Shown here: in pieces, positions 36,039 through 46,000 of the stretch
How positions within the stretch are numbered: position 1 is the first letter of the stretch
How the letters are laid out: each line of letters starts with the position of its first letter
Assembly (NCBI RefSeq): GCF_014196505.1
Contig: NZ_JACIDW010000004.1
Location: 1 to 64,000, forward strand
Direction of reading: 5' to 3'
DNA from: Rhizobium metallidurans
GTDB lineage: Bacteria > Pseudomonadota > Alphaproteobacteria > Rhizobiales > Rhizobiaceae
DNA length: 64,000 bases
Made by a program: the position numbers and the translations under genes
Notes under the pieces: model-generated
What the model saw: only the letters and a program-made list of their open reading frames with translations
Told to the model about the DNA's origin: nothing
Databases searched by the model: none

Positions 36039-37577
36039 TTATTCGACGTCGAACTTGACGCCCTGCGCCAAAGGCAGCGTCTTGCCGTAGTTGATCGTGT
36101 TGGTGGCACGGCGCATGTAGGCGCGCCATGCGTCTGAGCCCGACTCGCGGCCGCCGCCGGTTTCCTTCTCGCCGCCGAACGCGCCGCCGATCTCGGCACC
36201 CGAGGGGCCGAGATTGACGTTGGCGATGCCGCAATCGGACCCGCGCGCCGAGACGAAGGTTTCGGCCTCGCGCATGTCGTTGGTGAAGATCGACGACGAC
36301 AGGCCCTGCGGCACGGCGTTGTGATCTTCCAAAACCGCGTCGAAATCGCTGTACTTCATGACGTAGAGGATCGGCGCGAAGGTCTCGTTCTCGACCGGGC
36401 CTGTCTGCGCGGGCATCTCGACCAGCGCCGGGCGCACGTAGAAGGCGTCGGAAGCACCGTTTTCGACACGCTCGCCGCCCGTGACCTTGCCGCCCGCGGC
36501 CTTCGCCTGCTCCAGCGCCGACTGCATGTTGCTGTAAGCCTGTTTGTCGATCAGCGGACCGACGAGCGTGCCATTTTCCAGCGGATTGCCGATGCTGACG
36601 GAGCCGTAAGCCTTCTGCAGGCGCGGAACCAGCGCGTCGTAGACGCTCTCATGCACGAACAGGCGGCGCAGCGTGGTGCAGCGCTGGCCGGCGGTGCCCA
36701 TGGCCGAGAAGGCGACGCCGCGCAGCGTCAGGTCGAGATCGGCCGTCGGGCAGATGATCGCGGCATTGTTGCCGCCGAGTTCGAGGATAGCGCGGGCAAA
36801 GCGCTGCGACAGGCGCGGACCGACGGCGCGGCCCATGGCAGTCGAGCCGGTGGCCGAGACGAGCGGCACCTTCGGATGATCGACCAGCGCTTCGCCGACA
36901 TCGCGGCCGCCGATCAGAAGCGTCGAGAGATTGGCCGGCGCGGTGCCGCCTTCGGCGACGAAGCGCTTCAGCGCCTTTTCGAACAGCGCCTGCGTGGCGA
37001 GTGCGGTCAGCGGCGTCTTTTCCGACGGCTTCCAGACGGTGGAATTGCCGCAGACCAGCGCCAGCGCCGCATTCCACGACCAGACGGCGACGGGGAAGTT
37101 GAAGGCCGAGATGATGCCGACGACGCCGAGCGGGTGCCAGCTTTCCATCATCCGGTGCTCGGAACGCTCGGTCGCGATCGTCAGGCCGTAGAGCTGGCGC
37201 GACAGGCCGACGGCGAAATCGCAGATGTCGATCATTTCCTGCACTTCGCCGAGACCTTCGGAGGTGATCTTGCCGACCTCGATCGACACCAGCCGGCCGA
37301 GCTCGGCCTTGGCCGCGCGCAGCTCCTCGCCGAGCAGGCGCACAAGCTCGCCGCGCTTAGGCGCCGGAACGGCGCGCCATTCGAGAAACGCCTTGTGGGC
37401 ATTATCGATCGCGGTCTTGGCGTCGGCGACCGACACTTCCTTGAGCGCGCCGATGTCCTTGCCTGTCACGGGCGACGTCACCCGCAGCGTGCCGCCGGTG
37501 AAGCTGGTGGCGCTGACGCCGAGCTTGGACATGAGGGTCTTGGTTTCGGTGGCGAGATCGAGCGTTTCGATGGTCAT
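36039..37577 (-). CDS. amaB: Aminoadipate-semialdehyde / piperideine-6-carboxylate dehydrogenase
   Basis: Aldehyde dehydrogenase of the ALDH7 (antiquitin) type, 512 residues. It oxidises 2-aminoadipate 6-semialdehyde, the open form of delta1-piperideine-6-carboxylate, to 2-aminoadipate using NAD. The catalytic cysteine is about residue 300 in GQRCTTLRR and the general-base glutamate is in LELGGNNA; ESWHPLGVVGIISAFNFP is typical of ALDH7. The start at 37577 avoids overlap with amaA; ATG 37616 is possible. Neighbouring amaA and hglS support the pathway. Confidence 0.88.
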   Translation of the reverse strand: MTIETLDLATETKTLMSKLGVSATSFTGGTLRVTSPVTGKDIGALKEVSVADAKTAIDNAHKAFLEWRAVPAPKRGELVRLLGEELRAAKAELGRLVSIEVGKITSEGLGEVQEMIDICDFAVGLSRQLYGLTIATERSEHRMMESWHPLGVVGIISAFNFPVAVWSWNAALALVCGNSTVWKPSEKTPLTALATQALFEKALKRFVAEGGTAPANLSTLLIGGRDVGEALVDHPKVPLVSATGSTAMGRAVGPRLSQRFARAILELGGNNAAIICPTADLDLTLRGVAFSAMGTAGQRCTTLRRLFVHESVYDALVPRLQKAYGSVSIGNPLENGTLVGPLIDKQAYSNMQSALEQAKAAGGKVTGGERVENGASDAFYVRPALVEMPAQTGPVENETFAPILYVMKYSDFDAVLEDHNAVPQGLSSSIFTNDMREAETFVSARGSDCGIANVNLGPSGAEIGGAFGGEKETGGGRESGSDAWRAYMRRATNTINYGKTLPLAQGVKFDVE

Positions 37578-37602
37578 TGTCGTGGTTCCAACCTTATTGT
37601 TC

Positions 37603-38886
37603 TTAGAAGCGGGCATCGGCGAAGTGGGCGACCTGGGCGCCGGCTTCGTACCATAATTCCTTGGCGGCGCGGAAGCGCGGCTCGGCGGGATCAGTCAGTG
37701 GCAGCGGCAGCTCGGCCTCGCCCGTCTCGCCCAGGATGTGGCGGGCAAGCGTGCGGCCGAACACCGTTCCCGGCGCGATCCCCCGGCCATTATAGCCGGA
37801 AAAGCCGACGACATTGTCGGCGAACTTGTGAAAGCGCGGCAGCGCATTGTCGGTCATGCCGATCTTGCCGTACCACTCGCATTCGAACTCGACCTCGCCA
37901 AGCTGCGGAAAGAGCTTCTTCAGCGCGCGCCGCGCCCAGCCCTTGTGGACGGAAAGCCCGGTATTGCGCAGGGCTCCGACGCTGCCGAACACCAGCCGGC
38001 CGGCCTGGTCCATGCGGTAGGAGGAGAGGATTTCCTTGGTATCCCAGACACCCTCGCGGCCAGCCAGGATCGACTTGCGCAGATTGTCGCCGAGCGGCCG
38101 GGTCGCCAGGTTGAAATAGGGCAGATGCACCTGCTCGTTGCGCACCTGTTCCCAGGGGCCGGTGCTGTAGGCATCCGTCGAAACGATGATCCAGTCGGCG
38201 GTCACGGAGCCCTTCGCCGTCCTCACCGTCCAGCGATTGCCGTTTCTCTCGGTGGCGATGACGGGGCTCGACGTATGCAGCGCCACGCCGGCCTTGACGG
38301 CGGCGTGCGCGAGGCCGCGCGCATAGGCGAGCGGCTGCAGCGTGCCGGCGCGCATGTCGAGCAGCGATCCGGTATAGGCGCTGCTGCCGACGCGTCGTGC
38401 CGTCTCGGCGGCGTCGAGCAATCTGACGTTGGCACCGCGCGCCGCCCACTGGCTGGCGCGATCGGTGATTTCCTTGAGGCCATCGGCGCCGACGGCGACA
38501 TGCAGCGTGCCGTTGCGCTCGAGCTCGCAGGCGATCTGGTGCTTGTCGATCAGCTCCATCACCAGCTTCGGCGCGTTGCCGAGCAGGTCGAGCAGGCGCT
38601 CGCCATAGACGGGGCCAAGCACACCGGGAAGATCGTCCGGCATCACCCACATGCCGGCGTTGATCAGCCCGACATTGCGCCCCGCGCCGCCGAAGCCGAC
38701 CTCGTTGGCCTCGAGCAGCACCACCGACTTGCCCGCCTCCGCCAGATGCAGGCTGGAGGACAGCCCGGTATAGCCGGCGCCGACCACGACGATATCGGCG
38801 GTTACAGCGCCCGCAAGCGGCACCGTTGCCGGCGGCTGCGGCGCGGTCTTTTCCCAGAGGCCATGGGAGCGCGGATCTTTCAGCAT
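37603..38886 (-). CDS. amaA: FAD-dependent L-pipecolate oxidase
   Basis: DAO-family flavoprotein of 427 residues with the dinucleotide-binding VVVGAGYTGLSSSLHLAE at about residues 33-50 and the C-terminal FSGYNGRGIAPGTVFGR. Length and sequence style match Pseudomonas AmaA, which oxidises L-pipecolate to delta1-piperideine-6-carboxylate. Related enzymes oxidise other amino acids (PuuB, glycine oxidases), so the substrate rests mainly on the adjacent amaB and hglS. It lies 22 bp after hglS and 25 bp before amaB. Confidence 0.8.
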   Translation of the reverse strand: MLKDPRSHGLWEKTAPQPPATVPLAGAVTADIVVVGAGYTGLSSSLHLAEAGKSVVLLEANEVGFGGAGRNVGLINAGMWVMPDDLPGVLGPVYGERLLDLLGNAPKLVMELIDKHQIACELERNGTLHVAVGADGLKEITDRASQWAARGANVRLLDAAETARRVGSSAYTGSLLDMRAGTLQPLAYARGLAHAAVKAGVALHTSSPVIATERNGNRWTVRTAKGSVTADWIIVSTDAYSTGPWEQVRNEQVHLPYFNLATRPLGDNLRKSILAGREGVWDTKEILSSYRMDQAGRLVFGSVGALRNTGLSVHKGWARRALKKLFPQLGEVEFECEWYGKIGMTDNALPRFHKFADNVVGFSGYNGRGIAPGTVFGRTLARHILGETGEAELPLPLTDPAEPRFRAAKELWYEAGAQVAHFADARF

Positions 38887-38908
38887 CGGGGGCTCCGTTC
38901 GCGGATAT

Positions 38909-40318
38909 TCAGGCGACGTCGCTCAGCCGCAGGCCGGAAAGCCCGAGCAGATCGATCGCCGCTTCCAGCGAGCGTGCCTGACGTTCCGCGTAAAGGTCAA
39001 GCTCATCCGTGACGGTGGCGCCGAGCGCCTCCTCGAAGGCCGAGCGGTTGGAGCGGGTCGCATAGTTCTGCTGCTGGTCCGTGCCGAGGTTCGACTGGAA
39101 GATCCCGGCCGCGCTGACAGGCAGGAAGTCCTCGTAGACGATGGGATCGAAGGTGAGATAACCCATCTCGATCAGCGCTTCCGCATCATCGGGCAGCGCG
39201 CCGTCGACGGCCGCGGCAACGCCCTTGGGCGTCGCGGAATAATGGAAGAAGGCAAGCTGCTCGGCTCGAAGCGCCGCCCAGCTGTCCGGCAGTTCGCGGA
39301 ACCGCTCGGCAAGCTCGCTGTCGTAATCGCCGGCCTTGGCCCCGCCGGCGCCCACCTGCACCTCGCCGCGAACCGATGCCAAGAGCCGGTCGTAGAGCGC
39401 CCGGCCCCTGGCCGTCAGCGCCACGCCGCGCTGCTCGATCTCGCCGAAGCGGGCCGTATGCGTGCCCTTGGCAGCACTCGTCTCGCCGGCAAAGGCGATC
39501 ACCTCTTCCAGCGCCTTGAAGCTGGTCTGGCGCAGGAGGATATCGCAATCGCGGCGCGGCGGCCCCTCGATGACCGCCTTCGGCGTGATGCCGCGCTCCG
39601 GCATGCGAGCCTGCACGGCGTCGATATCGAGCGTACGCGGGGTCAGGTGGTTGATATGCGGCCCCTTGAAGGAGACGACGTCGGCGATCAGCCGATGCGC
39701 GTCGTGCAGACGCTTGTAGGTCTCGGCCGTCACTGTCGCCTCGCCATGCCAGCGGAAGGTCTCCAGCGCCTCGGCGACGAATTCCTGCGCTTCCGCCTCC
39801 GTCAGCCCGCCGGCCTCTTCATGACGCTCGATCAGCTGGATGGCACGCGCGGTATAGATGCGACGCTTCGCGAGAATATCGGCGGCCTCGGCGCGCAGAG
39901 CCTCGTCCTCGATCAGTTCGAGCCTGAGCAGCGAGGTGAAGACCCGGAACGGATTGACGCTGAGCGCCGCCTGGTCGACCGGGCGGAAGCAGGTGGAATG
40001 CACGGGCACGCCGGCCACCGAGAGATCGTAATAGCCGACCGACTGCATGCCCATGACGGCGAAGAGGCGGCGGATGGTGAAAAGCTCTTCGGGAGTGCCG
40101 AGGCGAATGGCGCCATGGCGCTCGACATCGATGCGCTCCAGCTCCCCGGCCCGCGTCAGGCGCTCGCGGAGCGCTGTGTCCCTGGCCAGCACCTCGGCGT
40201 TGACGTCGGCGACAAGTTCCAGCAGCGTTCCATATTGCGGCACCTCGGCGCGATACATCCGCGACATCGCTTCGGTGAACAGCGAGCGAATGCGATCTGT
40301 GGAAACGAAGCCTGCCAT
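38909..40318 (-). CDS. hglS: 2-oxoadipate dioxygenase/decarboxylase HglS
   Basis: DUF1338/YdcJ-family enzyme of 469 residues. Pseudomonas HglS uses Fe(II) and oxygen to turn 2-oxoadipate into D-2-hydroxyglutarate, the last specific step of D-lysine breakdown. The VOC-like fold's metal and substrate regions are visible in VPVHSTCFRP, FKGPHINHLTPRTLDID and YEDFLPVSAAGIFQSNL. Start ATG 40318 follows GGGGA by eight bases; 40339 is an alternative. It is first in the hglS-amaA-amaB unit and divergent from a LysR gene. Confidence 0.88.
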   Translation of the reverse strand: MAGFVSTDRIRSLFTEAMSRMYRAEVPQYGTLLELVADVNAEVLARDTALRERLTRAGELERIDVERHGAIRLGTPEELFTIRRLFAVMGMQSVGYYDLSVAGVPVHSTCFRPVDQAALSVNPFRVFTSLLRLELIEDEALRAEAADILAKRRIYTARAIQLIERHEEAGGLTEAEAQEFVAEALETFRWHGEATVTAETYKRLHDAHRLIADVVSFKGPHINHLTPRTLDIDAVQARMPERGITPKAVIEGPPRRDCDILLRQTSFKALEEVIAFAGETSAAKGTHTARFGEIEQRGVALTARGRALYDRLLASVRGEVQVGAGGAKAGDYDSELAERFRELPDSWAALRAEQLAFFHYSATPKGVAAAVDGALPDDAEALIEMGYLTFDPIVYEDFLPVSAAGIFQSNLGTDQQQNYATRSNRSAFEEALGATVTDELDLYAERQARSLEAAIDLLGLSGLRLSDVA

Positions 40319-40430
40319 GAAAGAGATCCCCACGTTCATTCCGATTTTGATTAGTGAAGCTATTTACAAGCGCCCGAAAGCCATAAATATCGACATTTCG
40401 GAACTAGCTCATTCTGAAATGGAATGACCC
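40319..40430. promoter_or_regulatory. Divergent promoter region hglS / lysR-type gene
   Basis: The 112-bp gap is AT-rich and contains an inverted repeat CATTC-TGAAATG-GAATG at about 40410-40426 just before the LysR start, plus ATTCCGATTTTGATTAG near hglS. LysR proteins usually bind between divergent genes, so this is the expected operator, but no exact site can be assigned. Confidence 0.45.
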
Positions 40431-41321
40431 ATGCTGACGTCAAGGCGTTTTCTACCCTCCACCGCGCTGCTTTCCGCCTTCGAGGCGGTATCGCGCACCG
40501 GCAGCGTCACGGCCGCCGCCAAGGAACTCGACCTGACGCAGAGCGCCGTCAGCCGCCAGATCAAGACGCTGGAGGAACAGCTCGGCGTCGAGCTCTTCAT
40601 CCGCGAGCGCCAGACGGTGCGCCTGACGCTTGCCGGCGACGGCTATGCCCGCGAAATCCGCGAGGCGCTGCGGCGCATCTCCAGCGCCTCCTTGAACCTG
40701 CGCGCCAATCCGCACGGCGGCACGCTCAACCTGGCAATCTTGCCGACCTTCGGCACCCGTTGGCTGGCGCCTCGCCTCGGCCGCTTCCTCGCCGCCAACC
40801 CCGGCGTCACCATCAACCTCGTCACCCGCCTCTCCTCCTTCGATTTCCGTCTGGATTCGATCGACGCCGCCATTCACTTCGGTCATCCGCTCTGGCCGGG
40901 CGCCGAGCTGACCTTCCTGATGTCGGAAAAGACCGTGCCCGCCTGCAGCCCCGATTTCCGCGACCGCCACGGCATCAGCCAACCGTCAGACCTCGTCGAC
41001 GTGCCGCTGCTGCATCTGACCACCCGCCCCGATGCCTGGGAACAATGGTTCGCCGACAACGGCGTACCGCCGCAGACCGTTCACGGCATGCTGTTCGACC
41101 AGTTCGCGACGGCGGCACAGGCAGCGATCGCCGGCCTCGGCGTGGCGCTGCTGCCGACGTTCCTGATCGAGGACGAGCTGAAGCGCGGCGATCTGGTGGC
41201 ATCAGTCAATCGCGAGATGGAGAGCAAGGAGCGCTATTACCTGGCCTTCCCGGCCGAGCGCGCCGATTACGCCCCGCTTTCGGCCTTCCGCGACTGGGTG
41301 GTGCGCGAGGCCGCCCTCTAA
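40431..41321 (+). CDS. LysR-family transcriptional regulator (GcvA-like)
   Basis: A 296-residue regulator with an N-terminal winged helix (SVTAAAKELDLTQSAVSRQIKTLEE in parts at about residues 25-50) and a periplasmic-binding-like effector domain. Sequence style matches the GcvA/AmpR subgroup. It is divergent from hglS, so it most likely controls the lysine-catabolism genes in response to a pathway intermediate. Confidence 0.85.
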   Translation: MLTSRRFLPSTALLSAFEAVSRTGSVTAAAKELDLTQSAVSRQIKTLEEQLGVELFIRERQTVRLTLAGDGYAREIREALRRISSASLNLRANPHGGTLNLAILPTFGTRWLAPRLGRFLAANPGVTINLVTRLSSFDFRLDSIDAAIHFGHPLWPGAELTFLMSEKTVPACSPDFRDRHGISQPSDLVDVPLLHLTTRPDAWEQWFADNGVPPQTVHGMLFDQFATAAQAAIAGLGVALLPTFLIEDELKRGDLVASVNREMESKERYYLAFPAERADYAPLSAFRDWVVREAAL

Positions 41322-41393
41322 GACTATGGCTTGCGCCGGGCGGGTGCTTTCGAGCATTATGCGGCGCAACAGAATTCGATGCAGGAAATTCCC

Positions 41394-41630
41394 ATGAAGC
41401 CGATCTTCGTCCAGCTCCAGTGCGCCCCCGGCAAGACCTATGAGGTCGCCGACGCCATCTACAAGACCGAACGCGTCTCGGAGCTTTATTCGACCAGCGG
41501 CGATTACGACCTGCTGCTCAAGGTCTATATCCAGGAAGGCGAGGACATCGGGAAATTCGTTAACGATCAGATCGCCAGCATTCCCGGCATCGTCCGCTCG
41601 CTGACCACGCTCACCTTCCGGGCATTCTGA
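41394..41630 (+). CDS. Stand-alone Lrp/AsnC effector-domain (RAM) protein
   Basis: A 78-residue protein equal to the C-terminal ligand-binding and dimerisation domain of Lrp/AsnC regulators (KPIFVQLQC...SGDYDLLLKVYIQ...VRSLTTLTFRAF), with no DNA-binding domain. Such proteins bind amino acids and may modulate full-length Lrp. AGGAA precedes the start. It lies 72 bp downstream of the LysR gene in the same direction, so it may belong to amino-acid sensing for the adjacent lysine genes. Confidence 0.82.
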   Translation: MKPIFVQLQCAPGKTYEVADAIYKTERVSELYSTSGDYDLLLKVYIQEGEDIGKFVNDQIASIPGIVRSLTTLTFRAF

Positions 41631-41687
41631 GATCGGGTCACGGTCGGTTAACTCTCCGCAAAGGCAGATCCCCGGGAAGGCGGACAT

Positions 41688-41702
41688 TTAACGCCGCCTT
41701 AA
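41688..41702 (+). promoter_or_regulatory. CtrA box upstream of the GT4 gene
   Basis: TTAACGCCGCCTTAA is an exact TTAA-N7-TTAA CtrA motif, 66 bp before the glycosyltransferase start. A further GGTTAAC half-site lies about 40 bp upstream. Confidence 0.55.
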
Positions 41703-41768
41703 CGCGGGCGGTTGTCATGTGGCATCGATGAAAGCCGCGACCAGCAATCGCGGCCGAAGGAATGACAT

Positions 41769-42932
41769 ATGTCCGCCGCCGAACTCTATACCCATGACGC
41801 CGAACCGGTCGCCGCCAGCGCGCCGCTGATCGTTCACGTCATCCGCCAATTCCTGCCCAATCGCGGCGGCCTCGAGGACGTGATCGCCAACCTCTCGCGC
41901 CAGACTCTGAAGCGCGGCTACCGCGTCCGCGTCGTCACGCTTGATAGTCTGTTCACAGCACGCGACAACAAGCTGCCGTCACGCGAGACCATCGACGGCA
42001 TCGACATCATCCGCATCCCGTGGTCGGGCAGCACGCGCTATCCGCTCGCGCCAGAGGTCTTCCGTCATCTTGGCGACGCCGACCTGATCCATGTGCACGC
42101 CATCGACTTCTTCTTCGATGCGCTCGCCTGGGGCCGGCTGCTGCATCGCAAGCCGATGGTGGTCACCACCCATGGCGGCTTCTTCCACACGACGAAATAC
42201 GCGGCGATCAAGAAGATCTGGTTCCAGACCATCACCCGCGTCTCGGCCATGGCCTATCAGCGGGTCATCGGCTGCAGCATGTCGGATCTCGCGCAGTTCG
42301 AAAAGATCGCCGCGAGCCGCACCATCGTCATCGAAAATGGCGCCGACATCGGCAAGTTCGCCGACCGCGCGTCGCGGGCGCCCAAGCGCCGGATCGTCAC
42401 GATCGGCCGGTTTTCGATCAACAAGCGCCTCGACAGGCTGATCGACGCGATGGCCGTGCTGAAGGCGCGCGATCCGGACTGGCATCTCGATATCGCCGGC
42501 GTCGAATCCGATCTGACACGGCAGGACCTGATAGCCCAGATCGACCGGCTGCAGCTGAACGACGCCGTCACCCTCCATGTCGGCGCCGACAACGACGCGG
42601 TCGGGCGTATCATCGCCGACGCCTCGATCTTCGCTTCGGCCTCATCCTATGAGGGGTTCGGACTGGTGGCGCTGGAAGCCATGAGCGCCGGCCTGCTGCC
42701 GGTGCTCAACACGAATGAGGCCTTTAGGACACTCGGCGAGCGCCACAAGGACATCCTGCTCACCGACTTCGCCGATACGGCGGCAGCGGCGGACGCGCTG
42801 GAAACAGCCTACAAGCGCCTGGAAGCGCAAGGCCCGGCGGTGCGGGCTGCCCTTCTCTCCGATGCGTCGGCCTATTCCTGGGACGTCGTCGCGGAGCGTT
42901 ATATCGGCGTCTACAAAGAGCTCATCGGCTAG
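41769..42932 (+). CDS. GT4 family glycosyltransferase
   Basis: Retaining GT-B glycosyltransferase of 387 residues. The N-terminal half shows IRQFLPNRGGLEDVI and VTTHGGFFHT. The C-terminal half has the nucleotide-sugar motif SSYEGFGLVALEAMSAGLLPV with the E-x7-E pattern. No signal or membrane segment is apparent, so it acts at the inner face of the membrane. It converges with the flippase-hydrolase gene, pairing a sugar transferase with a probable exporter. AAGGAAT precedes the start and a CtrA box lies upstream. Confidence 0.9.
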   Translation: MSAAELYTHDAEPVAASAPLIVHVIRQFLPNRGGLEDVIANLSRQTLKRGYRVRVVTLDSLFTARDNKLPSRETIDGIDIIRIPWSGSTRYPLAPEVFRHLGDADLIHVHAIDFFFDALAWGRLLHRKPMVVTTHGGFFHTTKYAAIKKIWFQTITRVSAMAYQRVIGCSMSDLAQFEKIAASRTIVIENGADIGKFADRASRAPKRRIVTIGRFSINKRLDRLIDAMAVLKARDPDWHLDIAGVESDLTRQDLIAQIDRLQLNDAVTLHVGADNDAVGRIIADASIFASASSYEGFGLVALEAMSAGLLPVLNTNEAFRTLGERHKDILLTDFADTAAAADALETAYKRLEAQGPAVRAALLSDASAYSWDVVAERYIGVYKELIG

Positions 42933-42988
42933 GACAGCCGGCACCTTTTCCCTCGACAAGCCGAACAATCGGCCGATCCGAAACCAGC

Positions 42989-43013
42989 GAGCGCGGGCCG
43001 CCGGGGCGCGCTC
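42989..43013. terminator. Hairpin between convergent GT4 and flippase-fusion genes
   Basis: GAGCGCG and CGCGCTC pair around a GC-rich loop; the stem overlaps the fusion gene's stop codon. No T tract. Confidence 0.4.
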
Positions 43014-46000
43014 AAGCTTTCGCCAGTCGCGCGATCTCGGCGAACACCGTCTTGCGCGCTTCCGGCGGCGTCAGATTGTGGTCGGCCTCGGGCAGCATCA
43101 CCAGACGGACGTTCGGATGACGCTCGAATTTGCGGCCTCCGGGACCGAAGTGGAAATACATGTGCTCCAGCCCGACATCGCCTTCGCTGTAGATCAGCGT
43201 CAGCGGCACCTTGCGCTTGCCGACGGTGATGAAGGATTTCTTCACCTCGCTCGCCGTGTGCCGGCGGCTCGGAAGATATTCGAGCAGCGGCGCGATGCGC
43301 ACCGACATGCGGCGTGAAAAGGCGATGATGACATTGCGCGTCGCCGCCAGCACGTCGATATCGCCCTTCACCAGGCGCTTGACCGTGGCGAAGCTGGAAA
43401 GCCGCTGGCCGTAATCCTCGAAGCTGCGCGGCACAGAGACGACGTGCTTGCGCTCGACCGGCTGGTTCGGGTCCCAGTAATAGACGAAGGGGTTGATCGA
43501 CACGGCGGCCTTGACCCTGACATCGTCGACGGCCGAACGGATGGCGACATAGCCGCCGCTGCAACGGCCCGCGACCATCAGCGGCCCCGGCACCATGCCC
43601 TCGAGCAGATCGAGCGCCGCCTGCGCATCGGCATTCTGGGTGGCGGAATAGAGGATCTGATCCGGTGCATCGGGACGCGGCGGGCTGTCGCCGACATTGG
43701 CGGAATCGAAGCGGATCGAGGCGACGCCCTGGCGGGCGAGCCCCCTGGCCATATCGGTGATCGCGCGACCCCAGCCGGACTGGCGGTCATAGGCCGTCGA
43801 CAGGAACACCACGCTGTTGCCGCGCGGCCGTCCGACCGGACGCGTGACGATGCCGACGAGATGATTGAACGCGCCGAAGCGGACCGGCACTTCCTCGAAG
43901 CCGTCGCCCGAGAGCGACTGGACATCGACCGCTGTGGCCGAAGGTGTAGCGGCCGGATCGGCCGACGTGTGTTCGCCCACCCACTGCGCCAGCGTCTCGA
44001 CGACCTCCATCGGCGTTCGCGAGAACACCGGATCGGAAATCAGCCTGTCGTAGCCTTTGAACGTGAACTGCTCGACCGTCGCGCCGAGCGCGGTGAGATT
44101 GTCGGCAAGCGTCGTGTCGTCGGCGCGCTCCGGGCGTTCCAGAATGAAGTAGCGCTGTGCTGCCAGCATTTCCGGCGCGGCGATGCGGACCTTCGATAGT
44201 TCCGCGGCGATCCCATCGGGCATCTGCAGCCCGGCGATCATGTGCTTGCCCTCGGGAATGGCATCCTCGCCCAATCCGAGATGATGATTGATGAACGTCG
44301 CCCATGCGCGAAGCTCGCGCAGATAGGCGCGGCCATTGACGACGGGACCGAGCAGAGCGATGGCATCGACGCCTTCGATCGACGGCGCGGTTCGCTGCGC
44401 AAGTGCCGCACCGAGCCCCTGCGCGACGATGATGATGCGGCTGCAGCCGCTCAACTGCTTCAGCCGCGCGGCGGCGTCGCGGATCGCGTCTTCCCAGATC
44501 GCGAGGCCGACGGTGTCGTCGATATCGAGCGCATCGCCGGCGCCGGGATAGTCGAAGCGCAGGCTGGGCACGCCAAGGGCTGCGAAATGCTCGGCCGTGA
44601 CACGGAAGAACCGCCGGCTGCACATTTCTTCAAGCCCCCAGGGATTGACGAAGAGCACGGCGGTGGAGCGCTTGGCGACGCCCGCATTTTCCGGCTTGAA
44701 CAGGCCGATCGTGCCATCGAAGGCAAATGGAAGGGCGGCCTCGTTGCCGGCGCCTTCGGCAAGACCGGTTTCGACCGTGATCTCGATGGGCTCGTCCCGC
44801 GCCGTCTTGCTGCTCGATGGCGCGACGAAGGCGATGGCCTTGCTGGCGGATTTTCTTATCGAGGCCGGCAATTTATCGACAATGGACAACATAACATCGG
44901 CATCCTCTTGCGGAATTGCCTTTAAAAGCTTGAGCGCGACAATATATCCAGCGCCCCCAAGAACGACTGCGAGAACAAGTCCAATAGAACCATTGATATA
45001 ATGTAAAATTCCAAGGGCTATAACTGCGCACAAGGCGGCGGCCGCGAGCGTCTTGAATAAAGTGACATATAGACCCGAGAGCTGGGAGCCGAATCCGGTC
45101 AGCCGCACCATGAGGATACACATTATCGTGAAAACGCCGATGCGCACCATCGCGGCACCCTCGGCGGCAAAGAACGGCACGACCGCAAGGCAGCCGAGCG
45201 TCATCACCACGGCGGCGACGACGCTGACTTTCAGCCGGTCGCGGGCGCGGTCCATGGACAGCAGATACAGGCTGAGCGTCTGCATGAAGGTGTAGGCCGG
45301 AGCGGCCAGCGCCAGGAGCGCCACGACGGTTCCGCTGCGCGCGAACGCCTCGCCGAACACTTCGCGCACCAGCTCACTCGATATGGCGGCGAGCCCGAGG
45401 CTCATCGGCAGGATGATATAGGCCATGCTGCGGGTGACCGCCGCGAACACCTCGACCGGCAGGCTGCGGTCATCGCTCGAATGGCGCCGCTCCGAATAAT
45501 AGGGAAGCAGGCTCCCGGTCATCTGGATCGGCAATTGCAGCGCGATATTGGCTATGGACAGGCCCACGGCATAGAAGCCGACCATCTCGACCGACCAGAA
45601 CTGCTGCAGGAACAGGAGCTCCAGCCTGTTGAGAAAGATGGAATCGATCAGGAACTGCGCCGAGAGCAGCATGGAGGAAGCGGCGAGATACTTCAGGGGA
45701 ACGCCGCAACGGTCGCGCGGCGTCATCAGGATCGGGATGGTGGCGATGAAGAACACCATCTGCCCGAGCAGATAGCCGACCAGCACGCCCTCGACCCCAT
45801 AGAGCACCGCGCCGGCGCCGACACCGATCAATTGCAGCAGGCAGACGCCCATGGCGAGCTTGAAGAAATCGGTCAGCCGCCGCTCACCGATGAGATAGAA
45901 TTTGACGAAGGACCCGATCGCCTGCACGAAGAACAGCGCCGCCGTCACATAGGCGATCGACGGCGTTGTCTTCGCCCAGTGCATCTTCTCCGAGGTCAGG

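Noticed and set aside
36321..38114. Plus-strand open frame across amaB and amaA
   Set aside because: It spans two real genes on the other strand and has no recognisable domain.
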